A DNA stretch of 64,000 nucleotides from the NCBI GenBank assembly GCA_003255025.1, contig QANY01005731.1, positions 691,019-755,018 on the forward strand, written 5' to 3'. Of this stretch, positions 1-9,882 are shown piece after piece. The stretch is from Datisca glomerata (Eukaryota; Streptophyta; Magnoliopsida; Cucurbitales; Datiscaceae). The notes beneath the pieces are model-generated. The model ran no database searches. It saw nothing but the letters and a program-made list of their open reading frames with translations, and was not told the DNA's origin. The position numbers and the translations under genes were made by a program. Numbering within the stretch: the first letter of the stretch is position 1; each line of letters opens with the position of its first letter.

Positions 1-987
1 TTGCTGGTTTTTAAATTTTTTCGTTAAGTATGTTAATTATCATTTATGGAAATTATAATTATACAATTAGAGCATTAATATCTTCCATAGTTAAGTCAAG
101 TGTATCACTTATTTACTTGTGATTTACTATGATAACCGTACATAACATGCATTATATGTCAATTTATTAGAATTTTTTAACTTAATTCATTGAGCGAATT
201 ATCATTGATTTATTGTTGGTTTTTTATCAATTTAATTCAATGTCTTTAAAAGATTTTTTATTCAGTATTTAATTGATTGATGTAGTTAAAAAAGCAGCGG
301 TTTAGGTGAAAATTAAAGATTTTCAGAAAATATATTAAAAAATTAGCGGTATAAATCTTGATTATGGTTTAAATCCATTGATAACTATTGTTTCATTATT
401 TGTAGGTTATATCAACTAAGTCTATCAGATTTACATATCTGATCTACCCAAAAATATAGGTAGTATATTATTTATAGATTATGGACATATTTGTCTAAAA
501 TTATTGATTATTTAATAAACTTACTATTTACCTAATCATATTAAAAATCTGTTATTTCTTAAACACTCCCCTAATATTGTCTATTATGTAAAATTTTCCT
601 ATTATTTATCAATATTAACACTATATACCACGTGCAACGCACGTGAAGTAATTTTAGTGTTTTTATAAGTGCTTAAAACTAAAACATTGACTCAATAATA
701 ATTAGTAAAAAATAATGTTTTTGAATATATAGAAGTTGTTCTAACAGAGAACACCCTCCAATCATTCTTAGTCAGTAATGTAAGAGTAATCTGATATATG
801 TAGGTACATTATTATTTAATAAGAAGTCAACATTAGGTTATGACTAAAATTTAACTTTTTACCATTTCCACTGGTACAAGTACCAAAATTTGAACGACAC
901 GCTTGCACTTAATCACCGTTAGAACCCACAGAATGACATGAACATCTTCAACTTTAATCCATAAACAGTAATGATTAATCCATAAAC
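1..987. other. AT-rich intergenic flank
   Basis: I see no gene here. The stretch is AT-rich with only short open frames. It contains one probable Helitron 3' end, listed separately, and a 20-bp direct duplication near 959-994 (ATCCATAAACAGTAATGA written twice). Nothing else can be supported. Confidence 0.7.
559..657 (+). mobile_element. Helitron-like 3' terminus, degenerate
   Basis: At 629-645 there is a perfect 7-bp stem with a 3-nt loop, CACGTGC-AAC-GCACGTG. It is followed about 8-11 nt later by TTAG and then T. Plant Helitrons end with a short GC-rich hairpin about 10 nt before CTRR, inserted ahead of T. The same hairpin core (ACGTGCAACGCACGT) with the same left flank (TATAC) occurs at the end of the better-preserved Helitron at 36046-36072, so the two are probably one family. 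The terminal CTRR is mutated and no matching 5' end was found, so the left limit is arbitrary. Confidence 0.4.
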
Positions 988-994
988 AGTAATG

Positions 995-1593
995 ACTTGT
1001 TTGACAGTCTGGATAGTATTAGATAGTATCATATTTGATTAAATAATACAGTCTAATATTTAGTGTTGTATCGGTTAAAATACTATACTACTTGTATAAT
1101 GTTTAGTACATGATGGTACTGAATTGTAAAATTATCATTCACCATTTATTCTTGAAGTTACATGTTATTTTACATTTCCGATCACCAAAAAAATATTTTA
1201 TATTTCTAAGTAGACAATACATTTCACAATATTAATAGATACATTCAATTATTAAATAAATATGTGAAAAAAAAATCTATCAAAAGAATTTTCAAGCACT
1301 AAATATCCTAGCATGACATCATCACATTAAAATTCAAAAAACAAAATCTTCTTTCAATTTTATTAACAGGCATATTTGAAATATTTTAAAATATTTTTTC
1401 AATTTTCTACTCTTAATCCTACCGAGTTCTAGTGATCAGGACCGTATTAGTTATACGGTGATAAGAGTACTATTTAGTCAGACCGTGTTAGCTAATCCAA
1501 ACAGACTGTCAAACCAAACACGGGACAATATTGAAATATTATTATCCAATCTTTTAGTATTGTCCAGTACTGACGGTCAAACAAACAAAGCCT
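995..1593. mobile_element. MITE-like element, about 0.6 kb
   Basis: The left end reads CTTGTTTGACAGTCTGGATA. The reverse complement of the right end reads GGCTTTGTTTGTTTGACCGT and then continues with a similar GGACAATACTA stretch. The two ends are therefore imperfect inverted repeats around a non-coding AT-rich interior. The GGC-TTTGTTTG type end is common in PIF/Harbinger-like MITEs. I could not define a clean TAA/TTA target duplication, so family and exact limits are uncertain. Confidence 0.35.
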
Positions 1594-2640
1594 AAATGTC
1601 TACATAACGTTTACAAAAAACAAGTTAAAAGAGTTAAAAACAAGTTAAAAGAGTTAACGGGGAAGATGATTCTCGTGCAAATGTGTAGAAGAAGGCACAA
1701 CATTATGGAACTGCGTAGGCGTGACACTGTGGAACGTCGGTACCGTGTTATGTAACTGTGACGGCAACATACCATGTAACGGTGCTTGTCTCATTTCAGA
1801 CAATTCCTGCCACAAAGATCAGCACATAAATTCAAACAAGTTATATATACGCAATGAAATTGCCATTGACAATTAGAGCAAGCACATTAAAAACGCTCTA
1901 CTCTGATCCAAATGTTACGTTAGGACTGGTAAATCTTAGTGCCGCGTGTATGACCACTAAACAATTTCAAATTATCGACATCGACAGTCCTTAATAACTT
2001 CTCTCTCTATAGCATAATTAATTTGAATTAACCTCAACCTCCTCAAGGCTCTAAGTACAATTATAAAAAGTTCACAATATCAATACTTACACAATCAATG
2101 TTATGACCCATCCACATTTTTTTCTTAAACGTTATCATTATTACAAGGTGATGGACAGAAAATGGAGATACGTAGCATGGACATTAATAGACTATCAACA
2201 GAAAAGCAGAAATGAGAAGGTGATAACTGATGATAGAGACTTCGCTATGGTCATCTTATAACTAAACAACATAATTATGGTTGAACCCTTTACAAGACCA
2301 GATCCTACAGATAGTGATTCTGCAATTGCAGATATCTACATGATCCGGATGAAGGCATATTGTTCGAAAAATTAATAAAGTTATCTGCCAGACCCAACCC
2401 TAGCTAAACATTCCATATTAAACATTTACACCATCTTGCTGATGGCATACCAATTTTAATCTCTTTCTCACTAGTCAACTTATATAAAGCCGATGAGTCT
2501 AACTGCTGCAGGCCGGTCACATTCAGAACCATTTAATAAAGGGCCAATTGAAAGCCAAGACTGGCCCATCTAGCTTGTCTGTGTCCATACATTTAATTTC
2601 TCCTTGTTGAAAATCAAAATCATATCTTTGACTACAAAAA
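1594..2640. other. Intergenic, 3' flank of the FRS4-like gene
   Basis: No gene is recognised. An 18-bp direct duplication (ACAAGTTAAAAGAGTTAA) lies near 1619-1655. The right part is the downstream region of the leftward-transcribed FRS4-like gene and probably holds its 3' UTR. Confidence 0.6.
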
Positions 2641-2811
2641 CTAATCTTTCTGCCGCCTTTTTCTGTACAAGTCTAAAGCCTCAGCCCAAGCCAAGCCGCT
2701 AAAGAATGGTCTGTCTACCTTGGCTCGCTTATCAGGCAATTTCTCCACTGCCGGTGCAAATTTATACATATAATTCAAAACATTGTTTCTGCCGCCTTTT
2801 GGATGTCCATA
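2641..2811 (-). other. Candidate terminal coding exon of the FRS4-like gene
   Basis: A minus-strand open stretch of 56 residues plus stop follows an AG acceptor at 2812 and is in phase with the preceding exon end at 2933. It ends in a basic tail (YRKRRQKD). The peptide does not resemble the C-terminus I expect for FRS4 proteins (glutamine- and glycine-tyrosine-rich). It may be an alternative end, intron read-through, or part of something else. If the splice at 2933 is not used, translation would stop shortly afterwards, at SHFY. Confidence 0.35.
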
Positions 2812-5151
2812 CTTAAAGCTCGAGAACACCAAAGTTATCAACCAAACTTTGAGATGTATGTTCAAGTAAAGAAGACTAAGTAACTTCATGAGATTCGAAT
2901 AAAAACAATTATCTAATAGAAGTGTGACTTACAATCTGGTGAAAGCCATCTTGGGTGCCGATACTTACAGCTAGTGCTTGAGGTACCTGGTACATACAGG
3001 ATGCAAACTTCAATAATCTTCCAGAAGGAAGTGCTTAAAAAGGAAAAAATGATAGACTTCAAGCGTATGACAATATAGACACACCATACAAACCATTTTA
3101 CTGACCTGTTCGTGTCTGCTGTTTTCACTAACTGACAGCTCCTTCCCCACCCCAGCTCTCCTAGGAGCTTTACTCACATTGTTCACTATAGGATCAGACA
3201 CCTTGTCATTGGGTATGTTGCTGCATTGATGTTCTTCCTCAGTACTGTAAAGAACTGCTGAGGTGTCAGGTCTTGCATCGTTTTCCACTGAGTTGTTCAC
3301 AGTGGCACATTGCTTAAACGCTTCTTTAAGAGCAAATAGTGCTATATCATAACTTTCCTGAGATAACGACCCTTCTTCGCCCAATATAATGGCTCTTCGA
3401 CATAAATCATTATAACGACGGACCTTGGATTGCACCTCCTCCAATCTGTCACCAATTGGGTGCCTGCTCATGGAAGCATTTGTCCATCGCTGTAATATGT
3501 ATTTTGATGGGACATTGAAAACACCAGACATTTGGAGAACAACAATAGAATGTCTGCATAGATAACCTTTATATTCAAATGAGCAACAGGTACAGTATAT
3601 ATAGAAGTTTGATTCGTCCCATTCGACTGTGTAATTATGACCATCTTCGAAGTCTTTGACAGTGTAAGTAGTGGTAGTCTCATTTTCATTTTCTTTCCTG
3701 AGATGACATGCAGCTGCTCCCAAAACCTCAACCTGAAACTTCTTGAAAATCTCATGCGTATAAACTAGTGACAGTTGTTTCTCAAAAGGAGATGGAGATT
3801 TCAACTCAGGTGTTTCATGCCAAGCATCAAAATTTGCTTTAGCTTCCTCCTCATATCTCTCTTCAAGAATCACTCTGTATCGTTCTATAAATTCTCTCAA
3901 GGAAGTTTCCATCTGGATATACTTATCAAAAGACGTGTTCAAACTTTGCAAGCGTGAGGATGTACATAATCCAGCAAAAGATACATTTCTCATGAATGTA
4001 GGCACCCAGTATATCCGATCTTCATACAAGGATTGAACCCATTCAACCTCTCTAAGACTAAATCGGTCAATCAACTTCCACCATCTCTTTTCATATTGTT
4101 CCTCTGTCCATGACTTATAGATACACTTATTAAATTTCTCCATAAAACTCTCATGCCACATGCCCAAAAACTCAAGTTCTCTCAGGATCTTCTCCAATAC
4201 ATGCCACAAGGAAAAGCAATGACGTGTTCCAGGAAGAACCGCTGCAATAGCTGCTTTAATAGCATTATTTTGATCAGTGAGCATCACTCTTGGTGCTCGT
4301 TCCCCCATTGCTATAAACCATGTTTGTACCAACCAAACATATGTATAAACTGTCTCATCTGCAATCAATGCACAACCAAGCAGAGTGGGCTGAATATGGT
4401 GGTTCACACCGATAAAAAGCACCAGTGGGAGTTTATACTTGTTTGTGAAGTAAGTGGTTTCAAGAGAAACCACATCACCAAAGTTATTGTAATCTTCCAT
4501 TCCTTTTGCATCTACCCAAAACACATTTCGCAATCGATGCTCTTCATTCAAATCAACTGCATAGAAGAAATTTGGATTCTGTTCCTGCATATGCATAAAA
4601 AATTCAAGCATAATTTGAGCATCTCCAGCCTCTAGTACCAAACTACGACCCTTGTCATGCTGATTTCTCAAATAACCCTCTAAAGAATCAATGTTTTGGT
4701 ACGCACTGAAGAGTTTGGACACATCAGCTAAATTCTTTCGTCTTCTTATTCGAGGATCGTTCTTAAGTGGATCATTACTACGATGGCTTCTGAAGAAATG
4801 TACTTGAGACGGTAAAAGCTCGTGATTATGCTCTTTTACAAAACTATAAACATACCATTTCCCATTTTGCTTTCTCTTTACATGCATGCTTGCTTTGCAA
4901 CCAATTTTGGGAGAAGGGCGTGGATTGATAGCATCATCAGACTGTTGTTTACTTCCATATCTAATGCATGAGAATTTTGCATCAATAAATTCCTTTGATG
5001 CCCTAGACCGACGGCTGCTCAACTTAGCAGTGCCAAAACCCGCCGACTTTGCGTATTCTTTATAAAATGCATAAGCATCTTCATGAGATTCAAACTCCAT
5101 GTCATCACGTGGCTCTATAATTGAATTGCCCAAAACTATATTTGGATCCAT
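2641..5151 (-). CDS. FRS4: FAR1-RELATED SEQUENCE 4-like protein (domesticated MULE transposase)
   Basis: This is a nuclear protein of the FAR1/FHY3 family, transcription factors derived from Mutator-like transposases. The main coding exon is 3106-5151 (682 codons, phase 0, donor CAG|GTCAGT). It is followed by an 18-codon exon at 2933-2986 (acceptor CAG, donor GTAAGT) and a putative last exon at 2641-2811. I start at the ATG at 5151, giving MDPNIVLG; the open frame runs 58 codons further upstream, but that part begins at a splice acceptor (5326) and looks like leader. Domains: FAR1 zinc-binding domain at about residues 27-115 (C..C..EHNH), MULE transposase domain at about 215-310, and SWIM zinc finger (CxC...CRH) at about 555-580. 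The phrase KLSSRRSRASKEFIDAKF is characteristic of FRS4. The first catalytic Asp of the MULE domain is Glu (SLETTY). FRS4 itself is less studied than FAR1/FHY3, and its role here is inferred. The main exon and the small exon are secure; the last exon is not. Confidence 0.88.
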
Positions 5152-5688
5152 TACTGTTGAGGGGAAATTTAGATCCACTTCCCAACCGCCAATGACTTCA
5201 CCTCTGAAATTGCTCAGAGATGATTTGACGCTTTTCATATGATGTCCCATATAGGAAGTGTGAAATTTCCTCCCATGGATGGAGAGATTATGAATTCTTT
5301 TCTCACAGTTCCCATTAAGCGGCACCTAAATTGAAAGGAGATACAACTTATTCATATAAAATAACAAATTAACAAATGTAACAAAAACAGTAACTACTTC
5401 CTACTAAACGGAACTAAGGAGATATGAAATTCATGAGAATTGTAAGTGTAACAAGTCTCATAGAGTCTTAAAACACAGACCTCGAAACCCATCCATTATA
5501 CACCAAGATTAAGTAATCAAACACTGCAAAAATAATTGTTCCCCAGAGTAGGATCACACAGAGGGGTTCCAGAAGACGAATTATGGTAGAGACCACGAAA
5601 TCGTTCAGAGAGAAAATAAAATTCAAACAGAGATTGACAGAGAGAATAATGAAACGATCGCCTCAACACCGTGTAGCAAACAAACACA

Positions 5689-5740
<52 letters not shown>

Positions 5741-5750
5741 ACCTGAGATT
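5152..5750 (-). promoter_or_regulatory. 5' leader region of the FRS4-like gene
   Basis: Leader sequence 5152-5325 is preceded by a good acceptor (TTTCAATTTAG at 5326). A matching donor candidate TCTCAG|GTATCC lies at 5742-5743, so a non-coding first exon may end at 5743, with a 417-bp leader intron carrying the CA/GA microsatellite. The transcription start is not visible. The candidate first exon would lie within about 25 bp of the inverted end of the transposon that begins at 5769. Confidence 0.4.
5682..5738. repeat. Compound microsatellite (CA)n(GA)n
   Basis: A pure CA tract passes directly into a pure GA tract. On the transcribed (minus) strand of the FRS4-like gene this is CT followed by GT, placed in the putative leader intron or promoter. 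Confidence 0.95.
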
Positions 5751-6437
5751 CTCGTGCCCAATCTGACCGGGATTATTTCAATAAATATACTCCTTTTATT
5801 TTATTTAAGAATTTTTATACTTTTTAAAATAAGAATTATATACATGAGACCCACGTAATTAAATTAAATATTAATAATTTTATCAAATTTTCTTCTCCTT
5901 GCAATGCACAACCAAATCAATCCATTCATCTTTTCTTCTTCTACTTCATCTCTCTCTTTTATTTAAACGAATCTCATTTTTTTCTTCTTCTCCATCTTCT
6001 TCATCCTCAGCTTCTTCTTATTCTCATTATAATTATTATTTTTGTTATTATTCAATGAACTCTATGATTCTTCAGTGAGAAAGTCAGTCACTCTTCTTCT
6101 TTTTCAACGAGACCCATTTTTCTTCTGTAACGAGACCCATTCTTTTTCTTCTTCTTCTTCAACGACACGCACTCTGATTCTCATTCTCCTAATTTTTAAA
6201 CCCTTCAAGTAATGATTTTGATTCTGAAAGTGAAAAAAATAACTACTTGAAGGGCTCAAGTAGTTGTATCTGATTACTTGAACCCTTTAATTAATGATTT
6301 TGATTCTTGAAGTCAAGACGTAACTACTTGAAAGGTTCAAGTAGTTGTATCTGACTACTTGAACCCTTCAAGTAGTGATTTTGATTCTGAAAGTCATGAC
6401 AAGTAACTATTTGAAGAGTTCAAGTAGTTGTATACGA

Positions 6438-6590
6438 CTACTTGAACCTTTCAAGTAGTGATTTTGATTCTGAAGTCAAAATAAGTAACCACTTGAAGGG
6501 TTCAAGGAGTCAGATACAACTACTTGAACCCTTCAAGTAGTTACTTATTTTGACTTCAGAATCAAAATCACTACTTGAAGGGTTCAAGTA
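6438..6590. repeat. Long inverted repeat, arms of about 72 bp
   Basis: Bases 6438-6509 and 6519-6590 are near-perfect inverted copies separated by only about 9 bp. Each arm contains two of the small palindromes plus the spacer GATTTTGATTCTGAAGTCA. A transcript or single strand of this segment would form a ~70-bp hairpin. Confidence 0.85.
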
Positions 6591-6794
6591 GCCATATACA
6601 ACTACAAATAATTTAACTACTTGAAGGGTTCAAGTAGTCGCATGCTTTCTGTATATATCACTACATAAAATAAAATGACTACTTGAAATGTTCAAGTAGT
6701 CTTTTTTTATCAGTCAACACTCATGCACCAGATCACCATTTGAAGGGTTCAAATAGTTGTTTATAACTACTTGTACTCTTAAAGTAGTTGACTT

Positions 6795-7150
6795 GTCCAA
6801 TCAATGTGGATTGGATACAAAGCTTCGATGATTCTTTTATTCACTACGGGTCAGCGGGGATCAGTGACCATGCACCAATGGTGGTGCAGTATGGTACCAA
6901 GATGAAGTCAGGGATGAAGCCTTTCAGATTCAACGATATGTGGACTGAACATCCCAGGTTCCTGGAGGTTATTAAGGAGGCCTGGATAGCAGAAGTGAGA
7001 GGGAACCCCTAAGTTGTTCCAAAAAATGAAGGTTTACAAAGAATGCACTTAAGGCCTTGAGTAAGAAGTAATTTTGAAACATCAAGGACAAAGTAAGAGA
7101 GAACATAAAGGAACTGGTGAAGATTCAATATCTTCTGCAAGAGGGTTATG
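6795..7150 (+). pseudogene. LINE endonuclease C-terminal fragment
   Basis: The frame from 6788 reads VDWIQSF, then GISDHAPMVV and PFRFNDMWTEHPRFL. This is the C-terminal end of an L1-type (APE) endonuclease as found in plant non-LTR retrotransposons, including the SDH motif. After a stop at about 7010 the homology continues in a shifted frame to about 7150 (KDKVRENIKELVKIQ). Palindromic motifs of the host array abut both ends. No reverse transcriptase or poly(A) is present. It is a dead fragment that was either inserted or picked up. Confidence 0.75.
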
Positions 7151-8084
7151 ATAACTTGAAGGGTTCAAGTAGTTTTTTCAGTCAATTACCCATACATCAG
7201 GTGACTACTTGAAAGGTTCAATGTAAAAATATTTTATCTTCTTCTTCTTCTTTATTTTTCAACAAAGTTTTTTCTTCTAATTGAAGGGTTTAAGTAGTTT
7301 TGTACGACTACTTGAACCCTTCAAGTAATTATTTTTATTTTGTCACTCAACACTCATACTTCAGGTTACTACTTGAAGGGCTCAAGTAATTGTTTATGAC
7401 TACTTTAAACCTTCAAGTAGTGATTTTTATTTTGGAAGTTAAAACAAGTAATTACTTGGAATTATGTGTAAGAAAACAATTACTTATTTTTATTTAATAA
7501 TAATCGAGAATGAAGTTTTCAATCTATTTTGTGCGTATATTGTACATATTTAGCAATCCAATGCAAATTGTATATATTCTATGACTACTTAAAGGGTCCA
7601 AGTAATTATTTATTTTTCCTTGAACCCTTCAAGTAGTTTTTTTCTCTTGAAGTCTATTGTCCAGTAAGTTTGTCACTACTTGAAGGGTTCAAGTAGTAAT
7701 TTTATACTACTTGAACCCTTCAAGTAGTTTTTTTCTCTTGAAGTCTATTGTCCAGTAAGTAAATGATTACTTAAGAGCTCAAGTATTAATTTTTTACTAC
7801 TTGAACCCTTCAAGTAATTTTTTTTATTTTGAAATTGGTTTTTCAGTGAGCTCGCCACTACTTGAAGGGTTCAACTAGTAGTTTTTTACTACTTGATCCT
7901 TTCAAGTAGTTTTTTCCTCATGAAAGGAGAACGATTTTCACATTAAAATATCAAAACTGTTTAAACAATCGCATAAGATGAATTTATACCGCTCTAAAAA
8001 ACTCTAAAATTAAAAGAGATGAAAATGACGAAAAGTCTAAAATTACGACCGAAACAACTTCCGGGCCTTCGAAAGTGCTTAAAA

Positions 8085-8280
8085 CATAGTTTTTTGGAAC
8101 CAAAATTGGGTTTCAAAAAGTCATTCATCACATATATAGATCTCTGAATAAGTTTTGATTTGATATCTTATGGGCTAGGTGGTTCCACCCGAATCAAAAG
8201 TTATGCTCTCTGAAAGTCGACATGCACGTGCAACGATCCATTTGTTCTAGAAATTCTAAAGTTGCACCATCCGCATCACT
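8085..8280 (+). repeat. Single diverged unit of the 57.9-58.6 kb minisatellite
   Basis: This palindrome-free stretch inside the array shares, in order, TCTGAATAAG, TTTGATTTGATATCTTA, GTGGTTCCACCC, TCAAAAGTTATG, GACATGC and CGATCC with the ~180-190 bp repeat units inside the hAT-like element at 57601-58800. Both loci therefore carry one repeat family. Confidence 0.8.
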
Positions 8281-9692
8281 ACTTGAACCCTTCAAGTAGT
8301 AACGAGCTTACTGGACATCAAACTTCAAGAGTAAAAAAATTACTTGAAGAGTTCAAGTAGTAAAAAACGGCTACTTGAATCTTTCAAGTAATCACACGCT
8401 CACTGAAAAAATGATTGTTTGAGATAATTTTTACTACTTGAACCCTTCAAGTATTTTTTTTCTCTTGAAGTCTGTTGTCCAGTAAGCTCGTCGCTACTTG
8501 AAGGGTTCAAGTAGTGTTTTATGACTACTTGAATCATTCAAGTAGTCATTTTGTATCATGCAATGATTTATACAGAGAGCATGTGACTACTTGAAGGATT
8601 CAAGTAGTGTTTTTTACTACTTGAACCCTTCAAGTAAATTTTTTTCTCTCGAAGTCTGTTGTCTAATAAGCACGTCAATACTTGAAGGGTTCAAGTAGTA
8701 ATTTTTTACTACTTAAGCCCTTCAAGTAGTTTTATTCCTCATGAGGTTTATTGTCGAATAAATTCGTCACTTCTTGAAGGGTTCGAGTTGTAATTGTTTA
8801 CTACTGGAACCCTTCAAGTAATTTTTTTCTCTTAAAAGTCTATTATCCAGTAAGAAAATCACTACTTGAAGGGTTCAAGTAGTGAAAAAAGACTACTTAA
8901 ACCCTTCAAGTAGTCATTTTGTTTTATGTAGTGATTTATAGATAGAGCATGTGACTACTTGAAGGATTCAAGTAGTCAAAAAACACTAATTGAACCTTTC
9001 AAGTAGTCAAATTATCTCTTGTCGTCAGTTTTAGATAGAGGCATGTAACTACTTGAAGGGTTCAGGTAGTCATTTTATTTCATGCAATGATTTATATCGA
9101 GAGCATGTAACTACTTGGGTTCAAGTAGTAAAAAACACTACTTGAACCTTTTAAGTAATCATTTTTATTTCTTGTTAGTGAGCAATCCAGATACAGAAAT
9201 TGACATAATTCACACAGTAATCAATCTTGAACCCTTCATCAGTTTATAATTACTTAAATTTTTAATCAACAAACTTATAATCCAAAGAAGTGTAAAAGAA
9301 TTCACAAAATCTAAACGAAAACAATAGTTTTTTCAAGCCTCAAGTTTTCTCAAAAAATAAAATGACTATGCCATGGTCAAAACAAGTGCGATTTAGGGGA
9401 AGAACTTCACAAAATAGGAAAGCATGGAGAAAACAAACCTTCGTTGCTTCATTGAATAGGAAATCATAGAGGGAAAGCATGTAGGAAACAATGAGGGGAA
9501 GAAGAAGAGTGAGGGATTGGGTATTGATTTGATCTTTGGATGGAGAAAATGGAAAGAAATGATGATGAAAGAGAGAGTTGAAATTTTTTTATATTAATTA
9601 TGGTGGGCCAGGAATGTAAGAATCTAGATTTTGAGAAAGGGGTATAAAAATCCTTAACCAAAATGAAAAGGGTATAGATTTACAAATAACCT

Positions 9693-9882
9693 TTGAGTAT
9701 GAGACATTAACGCATGTTGATCTTAGCCTGTGAGTTATTAGTTAGTAATTTTTTACTGATCAAATTTTAATAGATTAAATGATTTTTTAGTAAATAAATA
9801 AATGATATAAATATAAAAGAAAATACATGTATGATACTTTATAAAATGGGAATGAGTTCCAGGATAGAGAAACTTTTAAAAA
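9693..9882. other. Short intergenic gap between two transposons
   Basis: There is no gene or recognised repeat here. It ends with the 8-bp left target duplication TTTAAAAA (9875-9882) of the next element. Confidence 0.6.

Larger units (their letters stand above)
6205..9250. repeat. Array of dozens of 19-23 bp palindromes, core TACTTGAAGGGTTCAAGTA
   Basis: The motif is an inverted repeat, (AC)TACTTGAA-GGG-TTCAAGTA(GT), that recurs throughout this 3-kb stretch. Copies with a GGG centre alternate with copies with a CCC centre, so neighbouring copies are also inverted with respect to each other. Spacers are short (10-80 bp) and share pieces such as TTTTTTTCTCTTGAAGTCT and GATTTTGATTCTGAAGTCA. 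Many copies are perfect; others differ by one or two bases, often in one arm only. It does not have the constant spacing of a CRISPR or of a centromeric satellite. The open frames here are incidental. Confidence 0.9.
5769..9692. mobile_element. Foldback / MULE-like element packed with palindromes
   Basis: The left end from about 5770 and the reverse complement of the right end from about 9692 align without gaps over about 51 bases at roughly 70% identity. Both contain TTATTT near the tip and both end the aligned block with TTTTTATAC. Ends starting GGNTTATTT resemble those of Mutator-like (MULE) elements, and foldback elements of that superfamily have TIRs built from short repeats. The interior is CT-rich on the left (5890-6190), then the palindrome array, then a GA-rich stretch on the right (9430-9560), which again mirrors the left. 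I found no transposase and no convincing 9-bp target duplication, so classification is inference. Confidence 0.5.

Noticed and set aside
4153..4635. 160-codon plus-strand open frame
   Set aside because: It is the antisense shadow of the FRS4-like main exon.
6205..9250. CRISPR-like array of palindromic repeats
   Set aside because: Repeats are imperfect, spacers are unequal and mutually similar, polarity alternates, and the setting is a plant nuclear genome with introns.
9464..9661. 65-codon minus-strand open frame
   Set aside because: Low-complexity Ser/Pro-rich translation at the edge of the foldback element with no recognisable domain; probably incidental.
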